From contig JAHDSS010000019.1 of assembly GCA_018432565.1 (NCBI GenBank), positions 1 to 10,030 on the forward strand: DNA of 10,030 bases, read 5' to 3'. How positions within the stretch are numbered: the stretch's first letter is position 1; each line of letters starts with the position of its first letter. Position numbers and translations under genes: made by a program. Below, piece by piece: positions 1-6,088 of the stretch. The notes below the pieces were generated by a model. It searched no databases. It had not been told where the DNA came from and saw only the letters and a program-made list of their open reading frames with translations. This stretch comes from Kiritimatiellia bacterium. GTDB lineage: Bacteria; Verrucomicrobiota; Kiritimatiellia; CAIQIC01; Lenti-01.

Positions 1-636
1 CGCAACGAGGCGGGCAGCACCCTCTGGGAACTTTTCTTCAACGGCGGCGACACCTTCTACAATACCCCCCTGGGACCCACCGACATCAGCTGGACCACCA
101 ATGCCCTCGCCGTGGACTTCACCCTCACCGCCGATAACGCCTATTCCGTCGCGGTTTCCCCGGTCGGTGGCAGCCTCTGGCAGGCCAGCGGTCCCGTGAC
201 CGGCATCGTGTCCCAGTTGCGTGCCTGGTCCTATGACAACGGCGCCGACGACGGCCAGAACCACAACCGCAATTTCTTCGTGGACAATCTGAAAATCACC
301 CGCACCGCCAGCGGCGGTGGCGAGGAATACAGCACCGCCGTCGTTCACATCATCCGGGCAGCCGGCGGCCAGGAGCCGATGATTCAGAACATCGCGCTGG
401 ACAATCTCAGCGGCGACATGCAGGTGAATCTGGCCGACACCGTGAACGGCGCCACCTACGCCATCTGGGCCTCCCCCACCCTGACCCCCACCCAGAACTG
501 GCAGCTCGTGACCGGGACAGACCTGCCCGGCACCGGCGGCCCCCTGCAACTCCATTGCCCGGCCCCGGCGGCAGACACTCTCTACTATCGCGTCGGCTAC
601 ACTCCCTGTTCAGACCCCCACGGGCTTGCCCCGTAG
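1..636 (+). CDS. C-terminal part of a probable secreted beta-rich protein (5' end outside window)
   Basis: The frame is open from base 1, so the start lies upstream; 211 residues are visible. Residues 1-100 read like the end of a lectin-like (concanavalin/LamG-type) beta sandwich closing on FFVDNLKITR (92-101), followed by a Ser/Gly-rich linker (103-107). Residues 112-202 look like the C-terminal domain common on large secreted proteins of Verrucomicrobia-like bacteria, with YAIWASPTL (153-161), NWQLV (166-170) and an ending at YYRVGYTP (195-202). No enzyme motif, transmembrane anchor or PEP-CTERM sorting signal is visible in this part. The last nine residues, CSDPHGLAP (203-211), and the TAG stop (634-636) are encoded by the first copy of a hairpin repeat, so the native C-terminus probably ended near residue 202. 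Secretion and carbohydrate binding are inference; the exact family is not recognised. Confidence 0.7.
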   Translation, partial: RNEAGSTLWELFFNGGDTFYNTPLGPTDISWTTNALAVDFTLTADNAYSVAVSPVGGSLWQASGPVTGIVSQLRAWSYDNGADDGQNHNRNFFVDNLKITRTASGGGEEYSTAVVHIIRAAGGQEPMIQNIALDNLSGDMQVNLADTVNGATYAIWASPTLTPTQNWQLVTGTDLPGTGGPLQLHCPAPAADTLYYRVGYTPCSDPHGLAP

Positions 637-740
637 GTGAATCAGGTTTGACCGGCTGTTCAGACCCCCACGGGCTTGCCCCGTGGGTGAATGGCTTCAC
701 CGGCTGTTCAGACCCCCACGGGCTTGCCCCGTGGGTGAAT
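606..740. repeat. Three tandem REP-like hairpin repeats
   Basis: Three copies of a 37-base unit start with CTGTTCAGACC and end with GGTGAAT, at 606-642, 656-692 and 704-740. They are separated by 13 and 11 bases; these spacers and the bases after copy 3 (741-749) each end in CCGG. Each unit contains CCCACGGG, loop CTTGC and CCCGTGGG, an 8-bp stem with a 5-base loop (copy 2: 667-674 and 680-687). Copies 2 and 3 have perfect stems. Copy 1 has A for G at 635, which breaks one pair and forms the TAG stop of the upstream gene. The size, GC-rich stem and place at a gene's 3' end resemble REP elements. No transposase of the RAYT type is in the window. Confidence 0.85.
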
Positions 741-766
741 CAGTTCCGGCAACAAACCCGAAAGGC

Positions 767-799
767 AAAACAAAAACCCCCGGCCCGCAGGGCCGAGGG
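767..799 (-). terminator. Intrinsic terminator of the small basic protein gene
   Basis: Read on the minus strand, bases 799-777 form a 10-bp stem, CCCTCGGCCC against GGGCCGGGGG with one T-G wobble and a 3-base TGC loop. It is followed at 776-767 by TTTTTGTTTT. The wobble pairs only in the minus-strand RNA (it is an A-C mismatch on plus) and the T tract is on minus, so the signal is directional. It starts 29 bases after the stop at 829. Confidence 0.9.
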
Positions 800-828
800 T
801 CTTGTCCGTTCCGCCGGATGCGGCCAGG

Positions 829-984
829 TCAGATCGGCGGCTTGGTCTTCGGCAAGCCGCGACCGCGGTCGCCTTCTTTCCACTTGCCTTCGGCCTTCAT
901 CACTTCGATGCGTTCAAAACGCTTCAAAACATTGCGGCGCGTGGCCACCTTGCTGGCCGACTTCAAACTGCGATGCATGGACAT
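829..984 (-). CDS. Small basic protein of the PVC-type family (51 aa)
   Basis: The frame starts at ATG 984, ends at TGA 829-831 and encodes 51 residues. It begins MSMHRSLKSASKVATRRNVL and ends in GLPKTKPPI, with 16 Lys/Arg against 6 Asp/Glu. The pattern of an N-terminal M.. H.SLK, a central RNVLKR.ERI (18-26), a W.EGD (35-39) and a C-terminal GLPKT is what I recall of the short 'small basic protein' family annotated in Chlamydiae, Verrucomicrobia and Planctomycetes, whose role is unknown; ribosome or RNA association is only a guess from charge. The start is well supported: GGAGAG at 991-996 lies 6 bases upstream, a sigma70-like promoter is at 1036-1063 and a strong terminator follows. It is therefore a monocistronic unit, likely well expressed. 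The second Met (residue 3) is a less likely start because its spacing to GGAGAG is 12 bases. Confidence 0.85.
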   Translation of the reverse strand: MSMHRSLKSASKVATRRNVLKRFERIEVMKAEGKWKEGDRGRGLPKTKPPI

Positions 985-1035
985 GGGTTTCTCTCCGGTT
1001 CAATCGGTTTGGTTCCTGGATGAATGAGTCGCGAA

Positions 1036-1063
1036 CTTGTACCATTTTTACCGGGTTTGTCAA
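1036..1063 (-). promoter_or_regulatory. Sigma70-like promoter of the small basic protein gene
   Basis: On minus, a perfect -35 box TTGACA (1063-1058) is followed after 16 bases by TACAAG (1041-1036), four of six matches to the -10 consensus. Transcription would start near 1029, leaving a leader of about 45 bases before ATG 984. The surrounding sequence is more AT-rich than the rest of the window. The boxes are seen; activity is inferred. Confidence 0.65.
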
Positions 1064-1183
1064 CTCTGATGCCGGCCTTGTTTTCTGTGAAATGGGCCGA
1101 TTATGGAGTCTTGCAGATGTGAGTGACATCTTTCCGGTCATGGTGAGTGGAGGCGCATAGGCGCCGGAATCGAAATCACTTGT

Positions 1184-1275
1184 CCCGCCGCCGCGGGCGG
1201 GATCTCGGCGTTACCCCGTGCCATCGCCTCTGGTTCAGCCGAGATCCCTCGACTCCGCTCGGGATGGCAGCCATT
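1184..1275. repeat. Dispersed hairpin repeat ('HPERSRGI'-type) in the spacer upstream of the small basic protein gene
   Basis: The spacer 985-1307 has no credible gene. Its right part contains a perfect 11-bp inverted repeat, GGGATCTCGGC at 1199-1209 and GCCGAGATCCC at 1238-1248, with a 28-base loop. A smaller stem CCCGCC/GGCGGG lies at 1184-1189 and 1196-1201. The outer part, GATCCCTCGACTCCGCTCGG (1244-1263), translated on minus gives HPERSRGIS. I know this peptide as a spurious product of a dispersed repeat found in many bacterial genomes, often near gene ends. It lies 3' of the glycosyltransferase gene. It could limit read-through, but there is no T tract, so I do not call it a terminator. 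Confidence 0.65.
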
Positions 1276-1307
1276 AAAAAATCCGGTTGGATGGACTTCT
1301 GCTCCCC

Positions 1308-2453
1308 TCAGAATCTTTCTCCGGCCCGCCAGCTGTGGCATTCGGCCTCGTACAGGCCGATGTGATCCTCGATCATGCGATCCGGAGGAAATTCACGAGT
1401 CAGGCGCTCGCGGCCGCGGCAGCCGGCGGCGTAGACCCTTTCGGGTGCCGCCAGGCAGTCCCGCATGGCCCGGGCCAGCGCCCGTGCGCCCCGCCGGGGC
1501 ACCAGCCAGCCGTTGTCCCCGTCCGTCACCAACTCCGGCAATCCTCCCGCCCGTGTGGCAATGACCGGACGCGTCCAGGCCATGGCCTCCAATACCCCCA
1601 TGGGTTGGTTTTCCACCTTCGAACACTGCACCAGCACATGCACCCGCCGGAAGAAGTCCCTGCTGTCCATCCATCCGCCCCATTCCACCCGGTCGGCAAT
1701 TCCCAGCCGCCGGGCCTGCCGCTCCAGCCGCCGCCGCAACGTCCCCTCCCCAGCCACCAGAATCCGCCAGGACTGCGGGCAGGTCTCCCGCTCCCGCGCC
1801 AGCCGTGCCGCCGCCCGCAACAGCAGACGGTGGTTTTTTTCCGAACTCAGCCGCCCCAGCATGCCGAACGTGAAAACCGGCCCCGCCGCCTTCCACAGCC
1901 GACAGGCCTCCGCCTCCGTAGCGATGCCCTCCGCCCGGACCCCGGTGGGAATCCTCGCCACCTGCAGCGGCGTAAATCCGTGCCGTCGCAAATAGCGCTC
2001 GTAGAAACCACTGAGCACAATCACCCGGGAAAACCGCCGCAGCGCCCGCAGATTCAGGGCCTGGAATACCCGCTCCTTAAACCTCCACCGGAACAGCCAG
2101 CCATGCACGGTGCCGACGACTGAAAAGGCTCCGTTCCGCCCGGCCCAGGCCGCATGGCAGTCCGCCTTGTAGCCGGTCGAGTGCAGCACCGCCGCGCCTT
2201 CCCGCTGCATGACTTCCCGGATGCGGCGCACCGCCTCCCGGGAAAACCGCCCCGCCACCGGAATCTCCTCTACCGGCACCCGTTGCCGAAAAGCCTCCGC
2301 CAGCGGACTGCGCCCCTCGCCCAGCCGCGTCTCCCGCAGCAGCAGCACCCGAACCGCCACCCCCGCCGCCGCCAGCCCGCACGCCAGCCGAAGGGTCGCC
2401 TGCTCCGCCCCGTAGAGCGTTCGCGTGTCTTGCAGCAGAAGCACCACCTTCAT
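1308..2453 (-). CDS. GT4-family glycosyltransferase
   Basis: This 381-residue protein has the GT-B fold layout of GT4 retaining glycosyltransferases. The N-terminal Rossmann half opens MKVVLLLQDTRTLYGAEQAT, with the early G-A-E typical of GT4 acceptor domains. The C-terminal half carries GMLGRLSSEKN (197-207), whose R201 and K206 should contact the donor diphosphate. It also has the E-x7-E signature in ENQPMGVLE (281-289), then TRAGGLPELV (300-309) and DGDNGWLVP. The donor is a nucleotide sugar; sugar and acceptor cannot be read from sequence. No signal peptide or membrane span is seen, so it should act at the cytoplasmic face, for example in cell-surface glycan assembly. I chose ATG 2453 because the protein start is family-like and GGAG (2458-2461) lies 4 bases upstream; a GTG at 2480 would add nine unconvincing residues. 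It is divergent from argF and has no other glycan gene beside it. Confidence 0.88.
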   Translation of the reverse strand: MKVVLLLQDTRTLYGAEQATLRLACGLAAAGVAVRVLLLRETRLGEGRSPLAEAFRQRVPVEEIPVAGRFSREAVRRIREVMQREGAAVLHSTGYKADCHAAWAGRNGAFSVVGTVHGWLFRWRFKERVFQALNLRALRRFSRVIVLSGFYERYLRRHGFTPLQVARIPTGVRAEGIATEAEACRLWKAAGPVFTFGMLGRLSSEKNHRLLLRAAARLARERETCPQSWRILVAGEGTLRRRLERQARRLGIADRVEWGGWMDSRDFFRRVHVLVQCSKVENQPMGVLEAMAWTRPVIATRAGGLPELVTDGDNGWLVPRRGARALARAMRDCLAAPERVYAAGCRGRERLTREFPPDRMIEDHIGLYEAECHSWRAGERF

Positions 2454-2464
2454 GGCGCTCCACT

Positions 2465-2520
2465 CTAGCGGATTCCCCACGGAAATGAAATTGTTTCCAC
2501 CCGCCCCCCTTTTCCGCTAG
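2465..2520. promoter_or_regulatory. Divergent intergenic region with inverted repeats (possible operator)
   Basis: The 98-base gap between the divergent glycosyltransferase and argF starts holds an 8-bp perfect inverted repeat, CTAGCGGA (2465-2472) and TCCGCTAG (2513-2520), 40 bases apart. An inner imperfect dyad GGAAATGAAATTGTTTCC spans 2481-2498. Both promoters should lie here, but I find no convincing -35/-10 pair. The symmetry could be an operator or chance. Confidence 0.3.
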
Positions 2521-2551
2521 GATGCGCCTGTTGATTGACAAGGACACGACC

Positions 2552-3499
2552 ATGAGACATCTGCTGACGCTGGAAGACTGGACCAAGGAGCAAATCGCCG
2601 AAGCCATTGCCGCTGCCCGGGCCATCAAGGCCGATCCCGGGGCCTACGCCGACATCCTGCGCCGCAAGACCCTGTGCATGATCTTCGAGAAGCCCTCCCT
2701 GCGTACGCGCCTCTCCTTCGAGGCCGGCATGAACCAGATGGGCGGGCACGCCATCTACTACGACACCTCCACCTCCCCCCTCGGCGCCGGCAAGGAAACC
2801 ATTGCCGATACCGTCCGCACCATGTGCCGCTACGTGGACATCATCATGGCCCGCCTGTTCAAGCACGAGGACATCCTCGAAATGGCCCGCCATGCCACCG
2901 TCCCGGTCATCAATGCCCTCACCAACTTCTCCCATCCCGGACAGATCCTCGCCGACCTCCAGACCATCGAGGAGCACAAAGGACGCCTGGCCGGCCTCAA
3001 ACTCGCCTACTTCGGCGACAGCTTCAACAATGTCACCCACTCCCTCCTGTTCGCCTGCCCGAAGATGGGCCTGCACCTCTCCGTCGCCTGCCCCCCCGGC
3101 GAAGCCTACGAACCCGATCCCCGGGCCTTTGCCGCCGCCCGGGCCGACGCCGAACGCAACGGCGTGACGTTCCAGGTCACCCACGATGCCGCCGCGGCCG
3201 CCCGCGACGCCGATGTTGTCTATACCGATTCCTGGATGAGCTACCACATCCCCAAGGACCAGGCCGAGGAACGCGCCGCCCTCTTCGCTCCCTACCGCGT
3301 CACCGCCGACCTCATGCGGCAGGCCAAACCCGACGCCATCTTCCTCAACTGCCTTCCCGCCGTCCGCGGCATGGAGCAGACCGCCGACGTCATCGACGGA
3401 CCGCAGTCCGTCGTCTTTGACGAGGCCGAAAACCGCATGCACATGCACAAGGCTTTGATGTTGATTCTGCTGCGCGAAGCGGGCACGATTTCAGGATAA
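2552..3499 (+). CDS. argF: Ornithine carbamoyltransferase (divergent signature motifs)
   Basis: The 315-residue product matches ornithine carbamoyltransferase in length and order. This cytosolic enzyme makes citrulline from ornithine and carbamoyl phosphate in arginine synthesis. Landmarks are FEKPSLRTRLSFE (45-57, carbamoyl phosphate site), HPGQILAD (128-135), GDSFNNV (155-161), the amino-acid loop DSWMSYH (226-232), NCLPAVRG (266-273) and the C-terminal DGPQSVVFDEAENRMHMHKA (282-301). Several positions differ from the textbook motifs: S-L-R-T-R for S-T-R-T-R, H-P-G-Q for H-P-C-Q, S-Y-H for S-M-G, and N-C-L-P for H-C-L-P. Catalytic Arg, His-Pro-x-Gln, Asp226, Ser230 and Cys267 are kept. Start: ATG 2552 has AAGGA (2540-2544) 7 bases upstream and a family-like N-terminus (MRHLLTLEDW); ATG 2522 would add ten poor residues. 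A transcarbamoylase with a related substrate is possible but less likely, since the end is very OTC-like. Confidence 0.9.
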   Translation: MRHLLTLEDWTKEQIAEAIAAARAIKADPGAYADILRRKTLCMIFEKPSLRTRLSFEAGMNQMGGHAIYYDTSTSPLGAGKETIADTVRTMCRYVDIIMARLFKHEDILEMARHATVPVINALTNFSHPGQILADLQTIEEHKGRLAGLKLAYFGDSFNNVTHSLLFACPKMGLHLSVACPPGEAYEPDPRAFAAARADAERNGVTFQVTHDAAAAARDADVVYTDSWMSYHIPKDQAEERAALFAPYRVTADLMRQAKPDAIFLNCLPAVRGMEQTADVIDGPQSVVFDEAENRMHMHKALMLILLREAGTISG

Positions 3500-3511
3500 G
3501 ACCGCCCCGTC

Positions 3512-5338
3512 ATGAGCACGATCCGCACCGGTGACATTCTTCTCGAACGCTTCGACGTCATCGCCTGCGCCCACTGCTCCCAGCCCATTGACACGGCCGA
3601 GGCTGTCCCTTTCACCCAGATCCTCTGCCCGTCGTGCGGCACCGAAATGCGCGTGCCGGCCCGCTTCGCCAATTTCATCCTCCTCGACCAGCTGGGCAAG
3701 GGCGGCATGGGCGCCGTGTACAAGGCCTACGATGAAACCCTCGGCCGCACCGTCGCCATCAAGGTCATGCAGCAATCCATCGGGCAGGACCGCGTCTTTG
3801 TCGAACAGTTCCTGCAGGAGGCCCGCGCCCTCGCCGCCATCAACAACCCCCATATCGTCCAGATCTACAGCTACGCCGAGGAAAACGGCCAGCCCTACAT
3901 CGTGATGGAACTCGTGGACGGCGGCCGCCTCGACCACATCCAGGAAAAACACAAGGCCCTCGACGAGATCTTCGTTCTGGAAACCGCCCTGCAGGTCATC
4001 CGCGGCCTGCAGGCCGCCAACGCCGCCGGCATGACCCACGGCGACCTCAAACCCGCCAACATTCTCTACGACCGCGACGGCAACGCCAAGGTCGCCGACT
4101 TCGGTCTCGCCCGCTTCAAAGGCGAAAAACCCAAGCCCGGCGAAATCTGGGGCACCCCCTATTATGTCGCTCCCGAGGTCGTCAAGGGCCAGGCCCCCGA
4201 CGCCGGGTCCGACATCTACTCCCTCGGCGGCACCCTCTACCACGTTCTCACCGGCGAGCCGCCCTTCAACTGCGAAACCGTCACCGATACCGTCCTTCTG
4301 CGCTTCAAGGAGCCCCCCCCCGACCCGCGCGTCTTCAAGAATACCATCAGCGCCAAAACCTCCGCCATCCTCCTGCGCATGCTGGAAATGGATCCCTTCG
4401 CCCGCTACCCGACCTACGAATCTCTGCACAAGGACATGTCCGACGCCCTCGCCCCCCTGCTGGAAGCCAAGTCCGGCAAGAAGCCTCCCAAAAAACAGAA
4501 CTCCGCCGTGCCGATCATCTTCGGCCTCGTGGCGCTGGCGCTCGTCACCGGCCTCTCCGTTTTCGGCTGGAGCTTCTACAAGGATTACAAAACCGAAAAA
4601 ATACGGCGCGTACAGGAAGCCGCCCGCTTCGAAGCCGACAAAGCCGCCGGCCGCATCAAGCAGGTCTTCCGCGACGGACGCCTCCAATGGGTCCGAGTGG
4701 TCACCGACGAGGCCCCGCCCGAAGCCGGTGACGTCGCGCCTGCCGCCGTTGTCAACGAGTGGAATCTCCGCGCCGTCCAGGATGTCGAAATCCGCGGCGA
4801 CAATGCCGTGGCCGATCTGCAGGATCTCACCACCCTCACCCTCTGCGCCGGATCCGAAACCCCGCTGGAGGATGCCACCAAAATCTACCTGCAGTTTTCC
4901 CTTAAGGAAGTGGATCGCGGCCGCCTGGACTCCGCCCTGCTCCAGCTCACCGCCGGGCGCCGCGGCCGCATCAAAGCCAAGGCCAATCGCTACCAGCTCC
5001 ATGTCTGGGCCCTCAAGGAGACACAGGAATGGACGGAGCTCATCCGCTGGAATACCGCCCCCGGCAACGATCCCGGCAGTTCAAGCGAAATGGACAAAAC
5101 CCAGGCCGTCCTGCTGACCAGTTACGACATCCCCGCCAATCCCGAAACCGGCGACCGCCTGCAAATCGCCTCCCGCCCCCTGCTGGAGTTTATCCGTGGC
5201 TATGACGGCGACATCCTCACGCTGATCCTCACCGCCGATTCCCAAACCGATCAGAAAAACGGCTGGCGTTTCACCTCCACCGAGGACGCCGACCGCTTCC
5301 CTCCGCCCACCCTGATGCTCAAGGCGAAAGAACCCTGA
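3512..5338 (+). CDS. Transmembrane Ser/Thr protein kinase with zinc ribbon and extracytoplasmic DNRLRE/CBM96-like domain
   Basis: The product has 608 residues. An N-terminal zinc ribbon has C19-x2-C22 and C39-x2-C42. The Hanks-type kinase domain (about 53-315) has the glycine loop GKGGMG (62-67), VAIK with K84, alphaC E103, HGDLKPAN (176-183; D178, N183), DFG (196-198), GTPYYVAPE (214-222) and DIYSLGG (234-240). The usual HRD Arg is Gly. A basic stretch (320-329) precedes one transmembrane helix (about 333-355), then a charged juxtamembrane segment (357-385). Residues about 420-605 should lie outside the cytoplasm. They resemble the DNRLRE/CBM96 beta sandwich: IYLQFSLKEV (458-467), ALLQLTA (475-481), LHVWAL (496-501), EWTELIRWNTAPGND (506-520) and a closing RFPPPTLMLKA. 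It probably senses an envelope ligand and phosphorylates cytosolic proteins; ligand and targets are unknown. The start is 12 bases after argF with no strong ribosome site, suggesting translational coupling. Confidence 0.9.
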   Translation: MSTIRTGDILLERFDVIACAHCSQPIDTAEAVPFTQILCPSCGTEMRVPARFANFILLDQLGKGGMGAVYKAYDETLGRTVAIKVMQQSIGQDRVFVEQFLQEARALAAINNPHIVQIYSYAEENGQPYIVMELVDGGRLDHIQEKHKALDEIFVLETALQVIRGLQAANAAGMTHGDLKPANILYDRDGNAKVADFGLARFKGEKPKPGEIWGTPYYVAPEVVKGQAPDAGSDIYSLGGTLYHVLTGEPPFNCETVTDTVLLRFKEPPPDPRVFKNTISAKTSAILLRMLEMDPFARYPTYESLHKDMSDALAPLLEAKSGKKPPKKQNSAVPIIFGLVALALVTGLSVFGWSFYKDYKTEKIRRVQEAARFEADKAAGRIKQVFRDGRLQWVRVVTDEAPPEAGDVAPAAVVNEWNLRAVQDVEIRGDNAVADLQDLTTLTLCAGSETPLEDATKIYLQFSLKEVDRGRLDSALLQLTAGRRGRIKAKANRYQLHVWALKETQEWTELIRWNTAPGNDPGSSSEMDKTQAVLLTSYDIPANPETGDRLQIASRPLLEFIRGYDGDILTLILTADSQTDQKNGWRFTSTEDADRFPPPTLMLKAKEP

Positions 5339-5344
5339 GGCGGA

Positions 5345-6088
5345 CTAGATTTCCTCGATGTTCCGTTCGCAGATCCGCGCCAGCCCGTGCAGCGTCAGAT
5401 CCGGAATCACCGGCATCTTCAAGCCGGCATGGGCCACCACCGCTTTGGCATATCCCCCCGTTGCGCACAGCACCGGTTCCCGCCGGCCGCAGGCGCGTGC
5501 CAGCTGCCGCAGAATCTCCGCCACCATCCCCTGATATCCCCAGCGCGCCCCCGCCCGGATCGCCTCTTCGGTGTTGCGCCCCGTCTTCAGCTTGATCCCC
5601 CGCGGCTTCAGCTGCGGCAGCTGCGCCGCCCGGCCCAGCGCCTCGAACCACATCCCGTACCCCGGCACGATCGCCCCTCCGATGAATCCCCGTCTCGGCA
5701 GCACCACATTAAACGTCGTGGCGGTGCCAAAGTCGCACACGATGCACGGCGTACCGCACAGGTCCGCCCCCCCCGCCGCATCCGCGAACCGGTCGTGCCC
5801 GGTCTGGTCCGGCCGCTTCAAATCCACCCGGATGCCCAACTCCATCCGATGATCCATCCAGAATACCGGCACCCGCGGAAACGTCGCGCGCACCAGCCGC
5901 GTCCAGGTCCGGTTCGCCGTCGGCACCACAGACGCCATGAACACCACGTCGGGCGTCTCCTCGTTCGCCACCGCCTCCAGAATCACCGGCGTCGCCGCCT
6001 CGGTCCGGGCCGACCGCCGGACCTTGCCCCGCGTGTACCAGCCCGCCGCCGTGCGGGAATTCCCGATATTCACCACCAGGATCTTCAT
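5345..6088 (-). CDS. coaX: Type III pantothenate kinase (Asp-to-Asn in first phosphate motif)
   Basis: This 247-residue protein fits type III pantothenate kinase, the ASKHA-fold enzyme for the first step of CoA synthesis (pantothenate plus ATP to 4'-phosphopantothenate). Visible motifs are an N-terminal NIGNSR (7-12), GHDRFADAAG (97-106) with D99, CDFGTATTFN (118-127) with D119, GGAIVPG (137-143) and ATGGYA (209-214). In most members the first motif is D-x-G-N, where the Asp helps bind the ATP phosphates and metal; here it is N7. In the third motif N127 stands where Asp is common. The fold and other residues look intact, so I keep the name but activity is not certain. Start ATG 6088 overlaps the birA stop by 4 bases (ATGA), which sets the start and implies coupling. 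It is the last gene of nadC-birA-coaX and converges on the kinase gene with 6 bases between stops; no terminator is seen there. Confidence 0.85.
   Translation of the reverse strand: MKILVVNIGNSRTAAGWYTRGKVRRSARTEAATPVILEAVANEETPDVVFMASVVPTANRTWTRLVRATFPRVPVFWMDHRMELGIRVDLKRPDQTGHDRFADAAGGADLCGTPCIVCDFGTATTFNVVLPRRGFIGGAIVPGYGMWFEALGRAAQLPQLKPRGIKLKTGRNTEEAIRAGARWGYQGMVAEILRQLARACGRREPVLCATGGYAKAVVAHAGLKMPVIPDLTLHGLARICERNIEEI

Noticed and set aside
606..740. Three regularly spaced repeats as a small CRISPR array
   Set aside because: Spacers are only 11-13 bases and similar to each other, and no cas gene is present; the hairpins fit REP-like elements.
555..1160. 201-residue plus frame across the hairpin repeats and the small basic protein gene
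   Set aside because: It is made of repeat-encoded peptides and antisense sequence; the minus-strand small gene with promoter and terminator explains the region.
1138..1341. 67-residue minus frame containing HPERSRGIS
   Set aside because: This peptide is a known by-product of a dispersed repeat; the frame has no support as a gene.
2535..2540. TTGACA as an argF -35 box
   Set aside because: It lies only 11 bases before the argF start at 2552, so a -10 box and transcription start would fall inside the gene.
2465..3448. 327-residue open frame on minus opposite argF
   Set aside because: Gly/Val/His-rich antisense shadow of a clear argF; no family resemblance.
3491..5002. 503-residue open frame on minus opposite the kinase
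   Set aside because: It is antisense to a kinase with all motifs intact, is low-complexity (Gly/Val/Glu/Asp), and is a product of high GC in third codon positions.
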